This document shows positions 49,403-63,409 of a stretch of 64,000 nucleotides of DNA, piece by piece. Made by a program: the position numbers and the translations under genes. Below the pieces are notes generated by a model. It was not told the origin of the DNA. It did no database searches and worked only from the letters and a program-made list of their open reading frames with translations. The DNA is from Eudromia elegans (taxonomy: Eukaryota > Chordata > Aves > Tinamiformes > Tinamidae): positions 1,128,244-1,192,243 of the forward strand of contig PTEX01000060.1 in assembly GCA_003342815.1 (NCBI GenBank), in the 5' to 3' direction. Within the stretch, counting starts at the first letter, position 1. Every line of letters starts with the position of its first letter.

Positions 49403-52369
49403 CAGTCCTATGTAATTGCTCATATGTAAATAATTTATAGTAGTCAACATATTTATTATTTGTTCTACAAAAAGAAAGAAAGAAAAAAGTTAGAGTCTCT
49501 GCTGAGAATATGCATCTTTCTTAAATCCATTCAAAGAAATTGCATTTGGTCTTAGTCCTTTTCATGTAGAGTAAATTAAATTTCATTGCTGAATAGAAAC
49601 AAAGGGCCAGACTGCATCTTGACTTTGATTCCCAAAGCACATTTTCTTGCCTTTTTATGGACTACAAAGATTCTTTAGCAGAAGAAACAGGAGAAAATGC
49701 ACCCAGCAAAATTCATGCTCTACATTATGCACTACATTATTAATATTGCATTTCCACAAATGTAAATAAAAACTGTAGAAAAAACCCTATCACTTCCTAC
49801 TATTTTACTGCTTCTTGCTTCATAAGGGGCATTGAGTATCTTTGACACACAGAGTAAAATAACTTCATCAGAAAGCAAATGTCTGCTCTGGAAATAGCTT
49901 CTCTCAGGCTGGTCACCCTGGTCACCCTGGGCTCTCTTCATAGTCCTGGAGCAAGAATTGCTGCTTAGCTAAGTCAGTTTAGCTAAGGTAGATTCCTGCA
50001 ATACATCAGATGAATCATACTCAAAAAACTTTGTTTTTCCCTGTTGACAAAATGGAAAGCTGAGAAGACTGGTTCGAATACTTAGATAGCTATTGTGTAA
50101 AGTTAGGTCAGGCAAATATAAGTCTAGAAACCCACTCAAAATTCTCCTGTCATGCAACAGGTAAATCTCAGTTATAGTGTCTTCATTTTGTAGTTCAAGA
50201 CTTGGATTCCTGTCTTACACTAGAGTTTTCCAGTGTCAATGTGGAAAAAAACCACTTTATCTCAAAATCTTTATAGTAAATAATTCTATTATTTGATTTG
50301 TCTATTTAAATTGTAATTTCATTCAATCAATCATCTTGGTTGAGGTCTCTGTGTTTTAAATATAAATAAGGAAAGAGTGTATTCATTTAGAAGATTAAAC
50401 TTGGAGTACAAAATCAAGCATGTTTAGCCGTAAGCACTTCATGCTGCATCAACCTAGTTGTAAGAACCCAAAGATACATGCTCTATTCTTGCTACTTATA
50501 GTTTCATTTTGGAAGGCTTCCATGGCACAGAAAGCCATGTTCTTGCACTCATTTTTAATTTAATTTAGTTATGTTGAAAAGGCAACCAACAATACTTGAA
50601 AAACCTATTTTTTTTCCCATTGATCCATTAATTTATATCCTTGTGATATTTATTCATTTATTTATTTACTTATGAATATCAGTTCAAGTAATGATAATTC
50701 AGCCTTGCTGAATGTTGTGGGTTTATGACAAAATTCTAATTTACACTTTAGAAATAAAACCATACTATGCAATCATTCTTGGTTTGGGTAACTACAGAAT
50801 TATTGTGTCAGTGGAGATATTTGCTCATAAATTACTAGAGTAAAAAATATTACTGCTTTTTGTTTATACATGATAAAAAGAAAATGATTTCTGCATCCAG
50901 AAGTATGTGTATATATATTTTTCCTCTTTCTGTCAGGTTAGTAATCCCCTAGACACCAAGTCAGCAAGAAAATAATTTCAGTGATGTTTATTAATTTTCA
51001 GGAAGTTTTCCAAACTAAATTGATAATAACAGCATGTTATAGGTGGAATAAATTTTCCACAAAGCTATTTGCCTCTTATTTTGAGATTCAGAATAAACAA
51101 TGCTGGCTTTTGGTTTTCTAACTTGCTTTCAGATTCCACATCATCACGAGGTTGCAGAAGGCTTATAATTGTAAAGGTTCTTCTTCCAAAGAAATACAAA
51201 ATTTAAGTCTTTGCAAGGCTATCTTCTGATTATGAACTCATTTCTGGATCTCAGACAATCCAATCTCATGGTGTGTTAAATAGGCTTCCCACCAAAGCTG
51301 TCTACCAGCTCTCACTTCACTTCCATATCTCTGAGAAGCACAGTTTTATGCAGGCTCTAAATTAAATCAACTGATGTATCTGGATGAAAAGCAGAAACAT
51401 TTTGGGCAAACAAACTGTTCTTCAAGGCTCTCTGTTCCTGGAAGCCTTTTCATTTGATTGCTTTCCCAACTATATTATTTGGCCGAATAAAATGATTTTC
51501 ATTTGCAGACAATGCCTTGCTTGTCCCTCTGGAATGCTAGAGCTATAACAGCACAGGCTCTCTCGATGCCAGGGGATACCTGAGCCAACTGGGGCCACAA
51601 TTTGGTGGCTCAACAGGGCAATGTGCATCCTCTTAGATGCAGCCTTACATACATGTGACTTAGATAGGTGTCTAGTTCTGCCTCTTGACTGAGTTGTCAG
51701 CAATAAATCCCTACTTCACAGGGTTTCTATCATCATCTTCTATTAGTGCTCCATATATTCTCATAAGGAACAGGAACTGTAAACAAAAATACCTTGCACT
51801 GAGTTTCCTTTCCAAACATAGAGGGCTCTGTTCTATAAACCGAGTGAGGTTCTGTGTAAATTAGGCATATATTTCGAGTCCTATTAGTTGCACCAAAGTC
51901 CCATACCAAAATGCTTTTCTGAGCTGAGGTGACAGAATATTAATGATAAAAGAAACAAAGTGACAGAAGGCAAAATAGCATCCACGTACCTGGCCTACAG
52001 ACAAAACATATCCTAGATGAGCTCTCCTTTATGTACCAGGGAAATAGGTGAAATAATAATTCCTTCATTTTCATGCATTTGAAATCATATAGAGCTTCTT
52101 TAATTGCCACAGAAACCTTTTGTCTCTGCTCATCTCCTCTTGCTCTGTGGTACTCTTTTTACTGATTTCAGTGACAGAGAGTGTAGATGTGGCTCCAAGC
52201 CTAAAATCAACATGCAAACATATGATCAATAGTAAACTGCCCATGATGCCTCTGATTTAATAACCAGCATTGTTAACCATCCTCTTAACTAGGAGCCAGA
52301 GGGTCCTGGCTTGTTCAAACTACTGTTTTAAATGAGCAGGAAAAAACTCTACTGCTCCAAAAAAATTAA

Positions 52370-52429
52370 AAGGAAGGAAGGAAGGAAGGAAGGAAGGAAG
52401 GAAGGAAGGAAGGAAGGAAGGAAGGAAGG
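52370..52429. repeat. GGAA (AAGG) tetranucleotide microsatellite running into a gap
   Basis: Fifteen uninterrupted aagg units end exactly at the assembly gap, so the true array is longer than shown. The strand is all purine. Confidence 0.97.
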
Positions 52430-52760
52430 NNNNNNNNNNNNNNNNNNNNNNNNNNNNNNNNNNNNNNNNNNNNNNNNNNNNNNNNNNNNNNNNNNNNNNN
52501 NNNNNNNNNNNNNNNNNNNNNNNNNNNNNNNNNNNNNNNNNNNNNNNNNNNNNNNNNNNNNNNNNNNNNNNNNNNNNNNNNNNNNNNNNNNNNNNNNNNN
52601 NNNNNNNNNNNNNNNNNNNNNNNNNNNNNNNNNNNNNNNNNNNNNNNNNNNNNNNNNNNNNNNNNNNNNNNNNNNNNNNNNNNNNNNNNNNNNNNNNNNN
52701 NNNNNNNNNNNNNNNNNNNNNNNNNNNNNNNNNNNNNNNNNNNNNNNNNNNNNNNNNNNN
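52430..52760. other. Assembly gap (331 N)
   Basis: A run of Ns between the GGAA array and a T-rich segment. Low-complexity flanks on both sides explain the failure to assemble. Confidence 0.98.
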
Positions 52761-52777
52761 CTTTTTTGTTTGCTTAC

Positions 52778-52799
52778 TTTTTTTTTTTTTTTTTTTTTT
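52778..52799. repeat. Poly-T run
   Basis: About 22 T bases shortly to the right of the gap. Confidence 0.9.
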
Positions 52800-52800
52800 C

Positions 52801-55800
52801 AGGTTCTTATTTATGTATAAGAGGAATGTTCACTTTGTGTCTCTCACCTCTATTATTTTACTTCTCCATAAATATTTTCAAGGGGCATAAAACTCCTAAC
52901 TCTGACTCCATCCCCTCAGGATAATTTTAAAGAGTTCTATGTACAATCTCTCCTGTCTAGACATTACTTAGTTACGTCAAGTTTAATTCTTTATAAAGTG
53001 TCAGTGAGATCTGCCAGATCTTCCTCCTAGCTCCAGAGCAAATACTGGAAGAGGGAACACGACTTTCTCCATGCTTTTTAAGACATATTCTTAATCTGAA
53101 CAATGCAGGATACAATGGAAGACCTCCCTGCCCACAGTCCATGTTAGTTTGCAGTACCATGACTTCTTCAGCTCCATGTTAGACCTGGCTCCTGCCAGGC
53201 ATGTGCAAAGCTCACAGAATTACCTGCGTCCATCCATGTAGGCGTGATATTAATTGTTAGTTCATTAATGTGAGAGCTATGCTGCAGTAGTGTTCCTAGC
53301 ATTGATTTCTAGAGCCTGTCGCAATAACAACAGGCAACATGTCATGAAAATACAAAACCCGTCTATGTAGGCTGGATCGACCAGGATCTGTGGCCTCAGA
53401 TTGCTCTGTGGCTCACTGAAATCCCTTGGCCATCCAGACATCACAAAAGGAAATTCCGGTGCCTGCTCATTTCTCCACTGCTTTGATTACCTCATCTGTT
53501 CTGTCGCATAGTTACATTTTAGTGCAATAGGTGTCTGGCTTCTCTGATAAATCTTTGGCATACCATGGGAGAAACTGGGTTCACACTGCAGTGCTTAATG
53601 GGGCTGAGAAACCTAACTTTCCAGAGCTTGGCAGCAGCAAAAGGAGGCATTGTTTCACAACCCTTTGAGAAGAATATAAGTATAGACCTCCTATTTAAAC
53701 ATTAATTACTTCATCAGAAACCTGCTGCAACAAAAGAAAGTAAAATATGTATTTTTACATGTCTACAAATACCATAGGAAGGCAGAGCTCATTTTATCGT
53801 TGAGAAACCTTCTGAAGTTTTGAGCTTTTGAATTGTATTTAAATATATTTCCCAGTTACTCGCAAGGTTTCCCATGCCTTTTCTGTTTCTCGTCTAATGG
53901 AATCAAAGCCTCTTGCCAGATTTCTGCTTCACTGAAAGGTCTTTCACATACTGCTGTGTCGCTAAGAACCTGCATTGTGCAATTCTGAGAGAGTGCATTG
54001 TGTTAAGACGCTTTGATTATTAGATGGTTTTGTAGGAGTTTGAAGCTAATCATCTGGATGACTTGTTGACACTATAAATTTGTGTTGAAATTTAAGTTTT
54101 ACAGTCACCAAATGCTTTGCCATGCCAACAGTTACAGGCTGCTTTTCTTTATCTCGGGTCCCTTAAATTTGGGTATCTCCATCCAAAAGAGCTAGAGGAA
54201 CTGAACTATGTATATTATTTAAAATGGAAATTAACTCTGTTGCTGGTTTCATAGCATGATCAAGGCATAATTTACATCAGCATTTCAGCATTTTTATATG
54301 ACTTATTTAATCAGTTCTGCTTTTACTCACTGGATTCTGTACTGCAAATCTCCAGTATAATTCCCTAGGAATTTAACTGCCAGTCAGAGCAAAGGAAAGG
54401 TATTTAACTCTGAAGTTTCCCTACAGACCTTTCTTACTAGCTTGCTGCCTAAGTTTGAAAAAATTACATAACCCTCAATCCTACTATCTTTGGGACTACT
54501 TTTTTTAGTTCCCACCATAAAACATTTTTAACTTGACTCTTGGAAGCATTAGTGCTTACTATACTACTCAGAATTGTTTGCACTTTTCTAAGGTATCCTT
54601 TCCCTGTTTTAGTTTCAATATTAGGAAAAATGTGTTTCATTAAGTATAGATGACTCCTGATTTAATGATCTTCAAATAAATAAAATACATGAATTCAGTC
54701 AATCATTATTATACATTTTCCTTTTCTAGATATTTCTCGCCTTACATACAATACAGTACAATTCAAACACTTTTTTTCATACTACCTTGAAACTACACGC
54801 AGCAACAATGTGTGAGTGAAAAAAAATGAAGCAAATTTCAGCTTTTTTTTCTGAAAGGTAAATCCCTCTTCCCATGTGTTTCACCCTTGAGAAGACAGAT
54901 GCAGATGCTTCTTTTATTGCATCTAGGATAATTTAATGCCCAAAGGCAATTTGTCATGTTTCTTTTTGCTCATAGACAAATGAAGGAATAATAAAAAAGG
55001 AAGGTTGATGAATTTAAATCTGTTAAGATATTAAATTTAAACAGGTAAAAATGTTGCATATCTTGTACGTAAAGTCTTCACCTCATTTTATCTCACTGAG
55101 AGCTGAGACACAGAAAACAATAGCTTGTCTTTTCCTTAGGGTGTGATTCTAACTAGTGAGGACAGTGTTTCTTAAGGAAGTTTCTTAGAAATACTGGACT
55201 TCTGATTAGTAAAAGAAATGAAGGTGGAGCCGATGAGGGGAAAAAAAATCAGATTTTCAACTAATTAAAAAATTTTTATAAGTTATCTCACTTGCATTGC
55301 AACTGTTTTTGACTGTAAGATGTTGCTGCAATTCCTCTAAGGATGGAGACAAGACTCACTTGACTTTTTATTTCACAGAAGGAGACCATCTAACCAATAA
55401 GTCTCATCCTCCAAAGGGGAGAGAAGCACAAGCATGTTTTAGACAGCATTTTAACTAAATAAAAAAAGGTTACTAGTTTTCAAATTAGTAATATCCAGAC
55501 ACAAAACCCCAAGAATTCCAGAAGATCTATGTGTGAAGTAATATGCCACCAAGTTATTTTTTATTAAAAAATTTATAGAGATAATATTATAAACCTCATC
55601 ATGAAGAGCTTCCCTGGCATAATCACACTTCTATTCCTCCCATCTGTTCCTCACCATCTACGTGATACTGACTAAACACCGTATGGCTGCATGTCTTGTC
55701 TGAAATATCTCTTGTTGACGCCAAAATCAAGGTACCTCACAAAATTTTCGATTAGGTGTAGCAATTGTTTGGTGTTGTTCAAAATTGTGTACTGTTTTGA

Positions 55801-56922
55801 AAATGTGCATGAGGATTTTCTTTCTTTTTTCCTTTTTTGCCTTGTATCAGAGCAATGCTCACATTGTTTGCATGGTAAACATATTATAAAAAGTTCAAAA
55901 CACAGTCACCTCATATCTTGTAAGCCTTTAAGACAAAAATAATGTAGGGGTTTGGCAGGAGAACAAAGTTATTTTCTGGGATCCTCATTTGTGACATACT
56001 TTCTTCAGTAGTTTTTTTCTGTAAATGAGACATAAAGCTTCCTATTCATATTTCCATATGAATGAGTCTCACAGAAGTGTGCTGGAGTGTGCTTTGCATT
56101 ACTGTGCATCTGCATTTTATTATTTCATTGGACCTCCCAACTGATGTCATGCAAGCTGTTAAAAGGCTTTGTGATATAACAAACATGCATTTCTAGGGCT
56201 TCTCTGATTATTTTTATAGGATAGGACTAATTGATCCAGAAATCACTGGATAAATTTTCACATGAACTGAGGGCAAAATTATCTTTTAAGTTAGATGGCC
56301 AAGGGGAAATAAATTTTCTCATGAAAGTAGCTAGTTGCTTTTTGCTGCTTTTCAGGCCAAACAGCCAATTTCCATATACAGCCACTGCAATTCTTTGGGC
56401 TGATAGGCTTTCATCCCAAATGATGTATCTGGCTTTTAGCCTGACCTGTGTAGATAGCTGTTGCAGGCCAGAAAATAAAGTTTTGGGGTCTGCCAATGTT
56501 TTTCTCTCCTCTCTTTTTTTCTGCTGCAATGCAGCAACTCACTCATTTAACAAAATGTCATAAATCCTTTTTCCAAAAAGGCCTTGGATGTGGAACCATT
56601 CTTTCTTCTTTTAACACCCAAGCTGGGAGGCATGTACTTATTACATGTGCTATTATTAGGCATATGAAACATCAGGGATAGTGAGCAGAAAGGAGGAGCT
56701 CTCGATAATATGCTGTCCCGAAAACAAGAATGACTTACTGTATTCTCCGGTGTGGCCATGACAATTGTGTCAACAATTGAAAGAGGTTTGCAATAGTCTG
56801 TCACTAGACAAGAAATGCTGCCCGAGGTAAATGAGAAATACAGCACTCTGGCACTATTATGCTACTGCATAATACAGATATCTCAAGGTCCACAAGAGAA
56901 CCAGGAAATCATAAAGCTAATA
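52801..56922. other. Non-coding stretch, no gene seen
   Basis: The first 900 bases (to about 53680) are slightly GC-richer than the rest. Overlapping frames on opposite strands at 56227-56563 (100 and 110 codons) show no recognised domain and are mutually exclusive. No exon or transposon was identified. Confidence 0.5.
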
Positions 56923-56923
56923 A

Positions 56924-56970
<47 letters not shown>

Positions 56971-56972
56971 AT
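56923..56972. repeat. AAAT tetranucleotide microsatellite
   Basis: About twelve perfect aaat units. Likely to vary in length between individuals. Confidence 0.97.
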
Positions 56973-59900
56973 GCGATATCTAGACAAGGAATAGGTTTAA
57001 CCAGTCCCCAAAATGGTCATTAAGTAAATGGTCTCATGACTAAGTGGTATTAATAGTCTTACATTCACCATACATAAATGAACATTCTCATCTCTGGATA
57101 TGAAGCACCACACATTTTTAAATTCCACAGATCCCCCTAACTTTCTTCTGGAATATTTCATCTGACATTACTAATGATGAGGACAGTGGCTTGCTCTCTG
57201 AACTTGTCTTCTCCATCTGCTCATCTCCTGCACTCCCAATGTACCCATTCCTTCATTTGGGCCCTGACTTAACTCAAGTTTCTTTTTAAGTTCTTTCCAT
57301 CTAAACAGCACATCCCCTGAATCTTCCCTTTCTTTCTTTGCAACAAACTCTAGCCAGCATGTTCCTATCATATCCATTCTAATATATATACTAAACTCTT
57401 TTTAAAAGGTCCTGCTGGGGAAAAACAAAACAAAACAAAACAAAACATACCTCTACTGTCCCACTACCTCTTCTGTTTCTTCACGGGCTTTTACTGCCTG
57501 TTAACTTCAAAGTCAAGATAATCTGGAGGAGATCAGTGCTTAGTGTCACAAGTGAAGCTATCAGTTTGAGAAAATCCAATATCACATATTTATGGGTCTG
57601 AGACTCCGCTTGAATTGAGAACTGTCCAATATTCAGAGAGCTTTAGGGTTTTGACAGCTGTTCTCAGAAAGATTAATCACAGCAGGACTTCAGTGAGGGC
57701 TTCCTGTCTAATTTGGGCAGGGCTAGGAATGCTCAGCAGATGAACAAAATAGACAGTTTAAACAACTATGGTCTTTCACATGCCTGAATCTAGATGAACA
57801 GCAGATGCTGATGTTGACTGAGGGCTGAGGATAGGCAGAATGAATCATGGATTGACACTTAATCACTTAAAACCTCCAGATGGCCAATTTATGGAAGATA
57901 AATTCAGGCTTTAAAGAGCAATCACATCACCTTATTTTAGGTACATAATTTTAGAGTTAAAATTAGAAAGCTGGTATTTCTATATTCCCTCTGTAGCCAA
58001 CAGGGAGAGACAAGTCTTTTAGAAGATGAACCAAAGTTAGAGTTCTGCTCTGGACGCTGGAGAAGCATGCTCCTCTTGGCTGATTTTAGAAGGCATGGAT
58101 GATGATTATTCTTCTAACTGAAGTGATTGGATGTCTAAACATGAACTGTATGAAATGAATCTTACCCAATTTATAAAGGCTTGCATATATAGGAGCATAG
58201 CCTCAGGACTGAAATCCAGAAAACTATACGCAAAACAGTTGCTTTAAAGATTGCCTGAACATGCATAATTACAATACGTAATTCAACCAAAATCAGTATT
58301 CATTAACTCTGGGGTGTTGTAGACAGAGGGAAACTTTTGTTGGATAAGCTCTGGAGAGGTTTAAAAGACCATGAGAGGAATTAGTTAATAAAGATTAAAG
58401 AAAATGTACCAGTTCATTTTTATGATGGAAGTAATTTGTCAGGTGTAAAGGAAAAAACTGGCTACAGGCCACTTTGATGGACATGTGTAGTATTCATGAA
58501 ATAGATAGATCATACAAATATTGACCTTAACAGTATGAAACAAGGCAATATTAACATAAAGATGCCCTTTATCTCTTTTATCATGATTTTTACCAGAGAA
58601 AATGCTAATGAAAAAATGTTTTGTCTTCCTGTGTACCTATTTAACATCTTGCATATATTATACTAGGGAAAATAAACAGTTACTACAGCCCATGAAAGGA
58701 ATATACAAAACTCCACTCTCAGTGTGCTAGAGTGTCAAGGGAATATGGGATTGTGTTACATAAAACACAAATCTCTCAGTAGGATTTTCACTTATACTGC
58801 CAAAAATCCAAATGGTAATAATTATTGATTCACACCTTTGCTTTGAGCTTTTGGGGATTGAAACTGATTTCCTTCATCCTGTCCTGAAGAAGTCTGGTGT
58901 GTGACCCTTCTCCCCAAAGTGACTCCAGCAGTATAAAAATGTGAAGCAGATGCTAAATGCAACACGTCAAAAAATTCTGAAATCAACATCAGGATGTTCA
59001 TACTGGACTACTGCCTATCCTCTGTCAAAGAGTGAAATAGACATAGTACACTTACTGCCAAGGTGGTAGACACTTTTTGCTGAAGAGTGTGTGTATTTTC
59101 AAGTGACATTGGAAGAAAGAAGAGGTAAAGCCCAATCCTGTAACTTCTGAACACTCAATAAACTGAAGGATTAGATTGGTGAGATTTTGAATGTATTTGC
59201 TTTAACTGGCTGTAGTTGCATGAACTAAATATGGTCTCAAAACTTCACACAGTTAGTCTGACAATGTTGTGACCACACATTATTTTATAATTATCTGAGT
59301 GAACAAATACAGTCTTTCTGCGTCATCAACAGTTCTGACAATTAATGCAACTAATGGCTTATATTGTCACTTTTGATGTTAGCTTGAGCAACATGATCCA
59401 TCACATTTCCAAGATAAATACCATGGTCATTCATCTATCATTTGATTTGCATCCCAAAACCAGGACACACAACTGAAAAACTCAGTTCTTTGGAAGGAGA
59501 GGTGATGCTTCATTGCCATATAATGTTCAGTGATGCCACAAAGAATACATAAATATTTAAGAATAAACTCTAAATAAATGTATATCCCAACTTGAAAGTA
59601 GCTTACTATAGAGAAGACAACATCTAGATGTCATTTCTTTCAAAAAAATGAATTTTGGGAAAGTTGGCTACATCTTGGGCTTTGATCTTCAAGCTTTTAT
59701 TCATCATACTCATCATAATTGCACAAGGATTAAAATGACAATTCCCTTTTTCAACCATCTGAGATGCACTCATCAGAATTGTTGCAGTGTGTACAATTGT
59801 CTTATTATAGTTCCCATCTCCATTACACTTTCTTCTAGCATCCAACACAACTGAAAACATTCACCTCCTGACTGACCTTTGTTTTGTATTCTGCTTGAGA

Positions 59901-62900
59901 TCTTAGTTCCTCCTACTCTTTTCTTAACACCTCACTAGATTTCATCACTCCTTTCCTGTGAAATATCACTTGCTTGGCCCTAATCACACTGCAAGTCATG
60001 TGTGTGCTTCTCTACTTCAGCTCTTTTTTTTCTGCTTCTTGAACTTCTTCCTCTAGTTTTCCATCTTCTGCTGAATTTTAGGTAAGCTTTTCATGCTTCC
60101 TTTCAGGGTCCGGCAAAAACTTTTAATTTGCTAATATATGACTCTATTCATACCTATTCCTTACACTTCTCTTAATTCTCCTTTTGTCTCATCATACTTT
60201 TGGCTTTGTATTTCATGATTTCTAATACACTTTAAAGGATTTTCCACAGGTTCATCAATGATCTTTGTTTTGCTAAGACTTTCATCAGGCAACAGCATAT
60301 ATATATTTTTGTGTTCTTACATGAGCTCAGCCATCTTTGTCATTAACACGACTTGCATTGCAGTTTAATTTTCTATGAGTAAATAGTAAGTTTTCACAGG
60401 CTGCAATGAAAAAGATCCGTGAATATCATATAGGTTATTTCCGTAAAACTAGTGTGAAACAGATAATGTATGGTATTCTCTCTCATCTTCCCTATTAAAG
60501 ATACACATATATTTCCACCTTCTGCTTGCTTTGTAAATCTTTCAGTGTCAACAATTTCTTCTATTCTGAAACATCTTAATAAATAAAAAGAAAAATAATT
60601 TCTGTGAGATTTTTAAAACTCAAAGGAAGGACTTCCTAGCTACCATGAGCGCTTATTCTGACTCTGGGGGAAAACAAAACCCACGCAGTTCTTCCACAGG
60701 TTTTCCTCAGCCATGGGTAGTAAGATAAGGATCCACAGATGTTTCTGCACACCTGTTTCTAGTGCTTAAGCAACTAAGCATCTACTGCTTTTCTTCTTTT
60801 TTTTTATTTTTTTTTTTTCTTTTGGATCCTTCTGAAGCATCAAGGCCTGGATCTATCACATTTCATTTATGTATGCAATAAAGATGCAATAAAGATGCTG
60901 AATCTGGAAGAGCAGTTGTCCTATGCTTGCTATGTACTCAGTTAAGCAAGATGTATTCACTCAAAAAAGAATTCAGGTCATAGCAGGAATGACTCATCTT
61001 TACCTAAATTAGGTGTGATGAATCTAAGCCTTGTCTGTATCTAAACAGCCCTATAAACAGTATATAAAGGCTGACTGTCTTTTAGATTTATATGTCAATT
61101 ATTGGATCTGATCCATTGCTGATTACAGAAATGAAAATCTCATGAAAAATCCCACTTGGGAGGGTTGTCATATACTACTATTATAGCCAGACAGAAAGTG
61201 TATAGTGAGTAGAGAACTGAATTAATGTGACAGTACTATAGGAAAAAAGCAAGTTGATTTTTTTTTTTTTTGAGTATTTGGGCAGGTGCTCTGGAATCAG
61301 ATAGAGAGACAAACCTTTCAAAATAGACAAGCCTTCATAAATAGTTTATTCACGCATAGCAACATAACTCTAAGTGGAAACTTTCAGACCCTCCTAATAA
61401 GGTGGATCATATTACACTAGTTGATAAACTCCAAATGCATCCCATATTAATTCTCTTTCTAACATAGCATCATTTTTTTTAAACTACTGTGCCTTTTTCA
61501 ATACATATATAAAGTCATCTAAGCCACGGAAGCTGAGTTAACAAGTTGATTTTTTTTTTCCAGATGCAAATCACTATTATATTTTCATGGATGTTTTCTG
61601 AAGAGAGGATAATATATTTTGATTTCCTGCTAAACATTAGTTATATCTTCTTAATTTTGTTTTTAAGTAGAAAATATATTTCAGTCACAAGAACTACAAT
61701 CTTTTTCTGGCTAAGAGATATACATTAAATATGTCTTTTAAAAAAAAACAGTTTTAAGAAGTAGTATGGAGATTATTTCCTAGTATTCCTCTAGGAGAAA
61801 AAAAAAATTTTCTTTACAATACTTATTTTTCAAAATAACAATTCTAAAGCAAACTGGTCATTTATGTGCAGAACGGAATAGTTCTTCCCATGTCAAGTAG
61901 AACAATTTTGTCAGACACACTTTGCTGCCAACATGGATGTCATGCTGTTAAATATAAGCTGATGGAATGTATGACATAACTAGACTAGGTCATATTCCAA
62001 GTGGAATTTTTTCCTTGAAAAAATAAAAGTTCTGGCTTTGCAGTGATTTTGAACTGTCAAGAAAGACAATATTCTGTCAGTAAAAGATCTCCTGAAGCAA
62101 TTTGAGAATTTTCAAAAGAGACTGTCAGTGATATAGGTAGCATTAAGTAGGTCTTGATAGGATCTTAATTTTTCTATCAGCTTTGTGATATGGCCACCTG
62201 TGTTAAAGGACCCATATATACTGGTTCCCACCTATGTCAAGGGATACCAAAATATGTCAGGAGAGGGGAAAAAACCCTATAATTTCCCGAAAGCAAAAGA
62301 TCTCGTTTCCAAAGTTTACTTTCTATACTTGGTGTGCACACAGCAACATAGAGCCATCTCTACAACATGGAATAGAAAGACCTTTCATGCCAAGCACTAT
62401 ACACAAAGGAGAAGCTGCAAACATGCATACACACAGATGTACCTTGGCTAAACGATACTGTCTTCAATGCCAGTACAAGCAATTGGAAACATCTTTTATA
62501 TTACTATTATTGTTATAGGAGCAGCAGTTTCCTCGAGCTTAGGGAAGTACAGCACAAAACAACTATTACCTCATGTAGCATAGTTAAATAACAGAGACTA
62601 GGAGGTCAACAAGCAACAGTCTCAATTCAGAGCCAACAAAAAGTCTTGCAATTCCTTAGGACTGATTGCCTTGGTAGCCTTGTAGGACAAGTGTTTGTTC
62701 AGAAAAAAAAATACCAACCATAGCAAAAGAGATGTGTTTGACCCAGGAAGGAAACAGTAAACATCAAGATCGGAAAAGCCTTGCAAAACATATCCTCATG
62801 ACAATTGGGTACGAACATCTAGATGAAATTGTCTTTTATAGGAGAGTTTATGAAATGGTACTTAATGCAGATGTTTCAGTAGAACAGGAAAGCAGCAGTG

Positions 62901-63409
62901 TTTCAGGGCGAATAGGGTCATCTAAGAAAATGAGAAAGCAGTTGAGGATTTAGGCAAAGCTGGCTTAAATTTAAGATACTATTGAAATCTGATACATAAA
63001 ACAGATTCCAAGATGACCCATTCCTGTCTTTATGCAGATAGAAGCTGCGTGAACGAGAAAAGACATAAACAAATTCATGCCAGAATAAATAAGATCGCCA
63101 TGGGTCAATTTGTATAAATGCTCAGGCAGAGGAGGAAAAAGCTGTGAAGCAGATCTACACTTTCTCCTTTCCTCCCCCAACTGACAAGGATTGTCTTTCA
63201 ATTTCAAAGTGGTTGTTAGGGGAGCATGAAAATAGTGTGTCATGGAGGCATGAGGTGAGTGAACCACAAGAGCTTTTTCCACCCTTGGCTGGGGTGTTGT
63301 AGTACAACAATGAAAGGCCTCTTGTATGCTCAAATGCATACGGCTGAACAGACTGGGAGGCCTTGCTGATGAACCTTTAAGTAAATATATGAGAGAACTG
63401 CTGGAGAAC
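56973..63409. other. Non-coding stretch, no gene seen
   Basis: AT-rich DNA with short frames and simple repeats (an AAAAC repeat at 57421-57452, T-runs near 60798-60820 and 61258-61272). The longest frame is on the minus strand at 62971-63453 (160 codons), next to family X. It has Leu/Ser-rich N-terminal residues but no domain that I recognise, and I do not call it a gene. Confidence 0.45.
57421..57452. repeat. AAAAC pentanucleotide microsatellite
   Basis: About six tandem aaaac units. Confidence 0.93.

Larger units (their letters stand above)
41531..52369. other. Long non-coding stretch with simple and direct repeats, no gene seen
   Basis: Over 10 kb of AT-rich DNA with frames below about 90 codons and no recognised exon. 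Local structures are listed separately: a purine/pyrimidine segment at 44158-44241, a 19-base direct repeat at 48645-48688 and a hexamer repeat at 49358-49402. The segment 51470-51710 is slightly GC-richer but unclassified. Confidence 0.5.

Noticed and set aside
52332-52820. 162-codon plus-strand frame with a Lys-Glu-Gly-Arg repeat
   Set aside because: This is translation of the GGAA microsatellite followed by 331 Ns and poly-T. It is not a gene.
56227-56563. Overlapping 100- and 110-codon frames on opposite strands
   Set aside because: They use nearly the same bases in opposite directions and neither shows a known domain. Probably chance.
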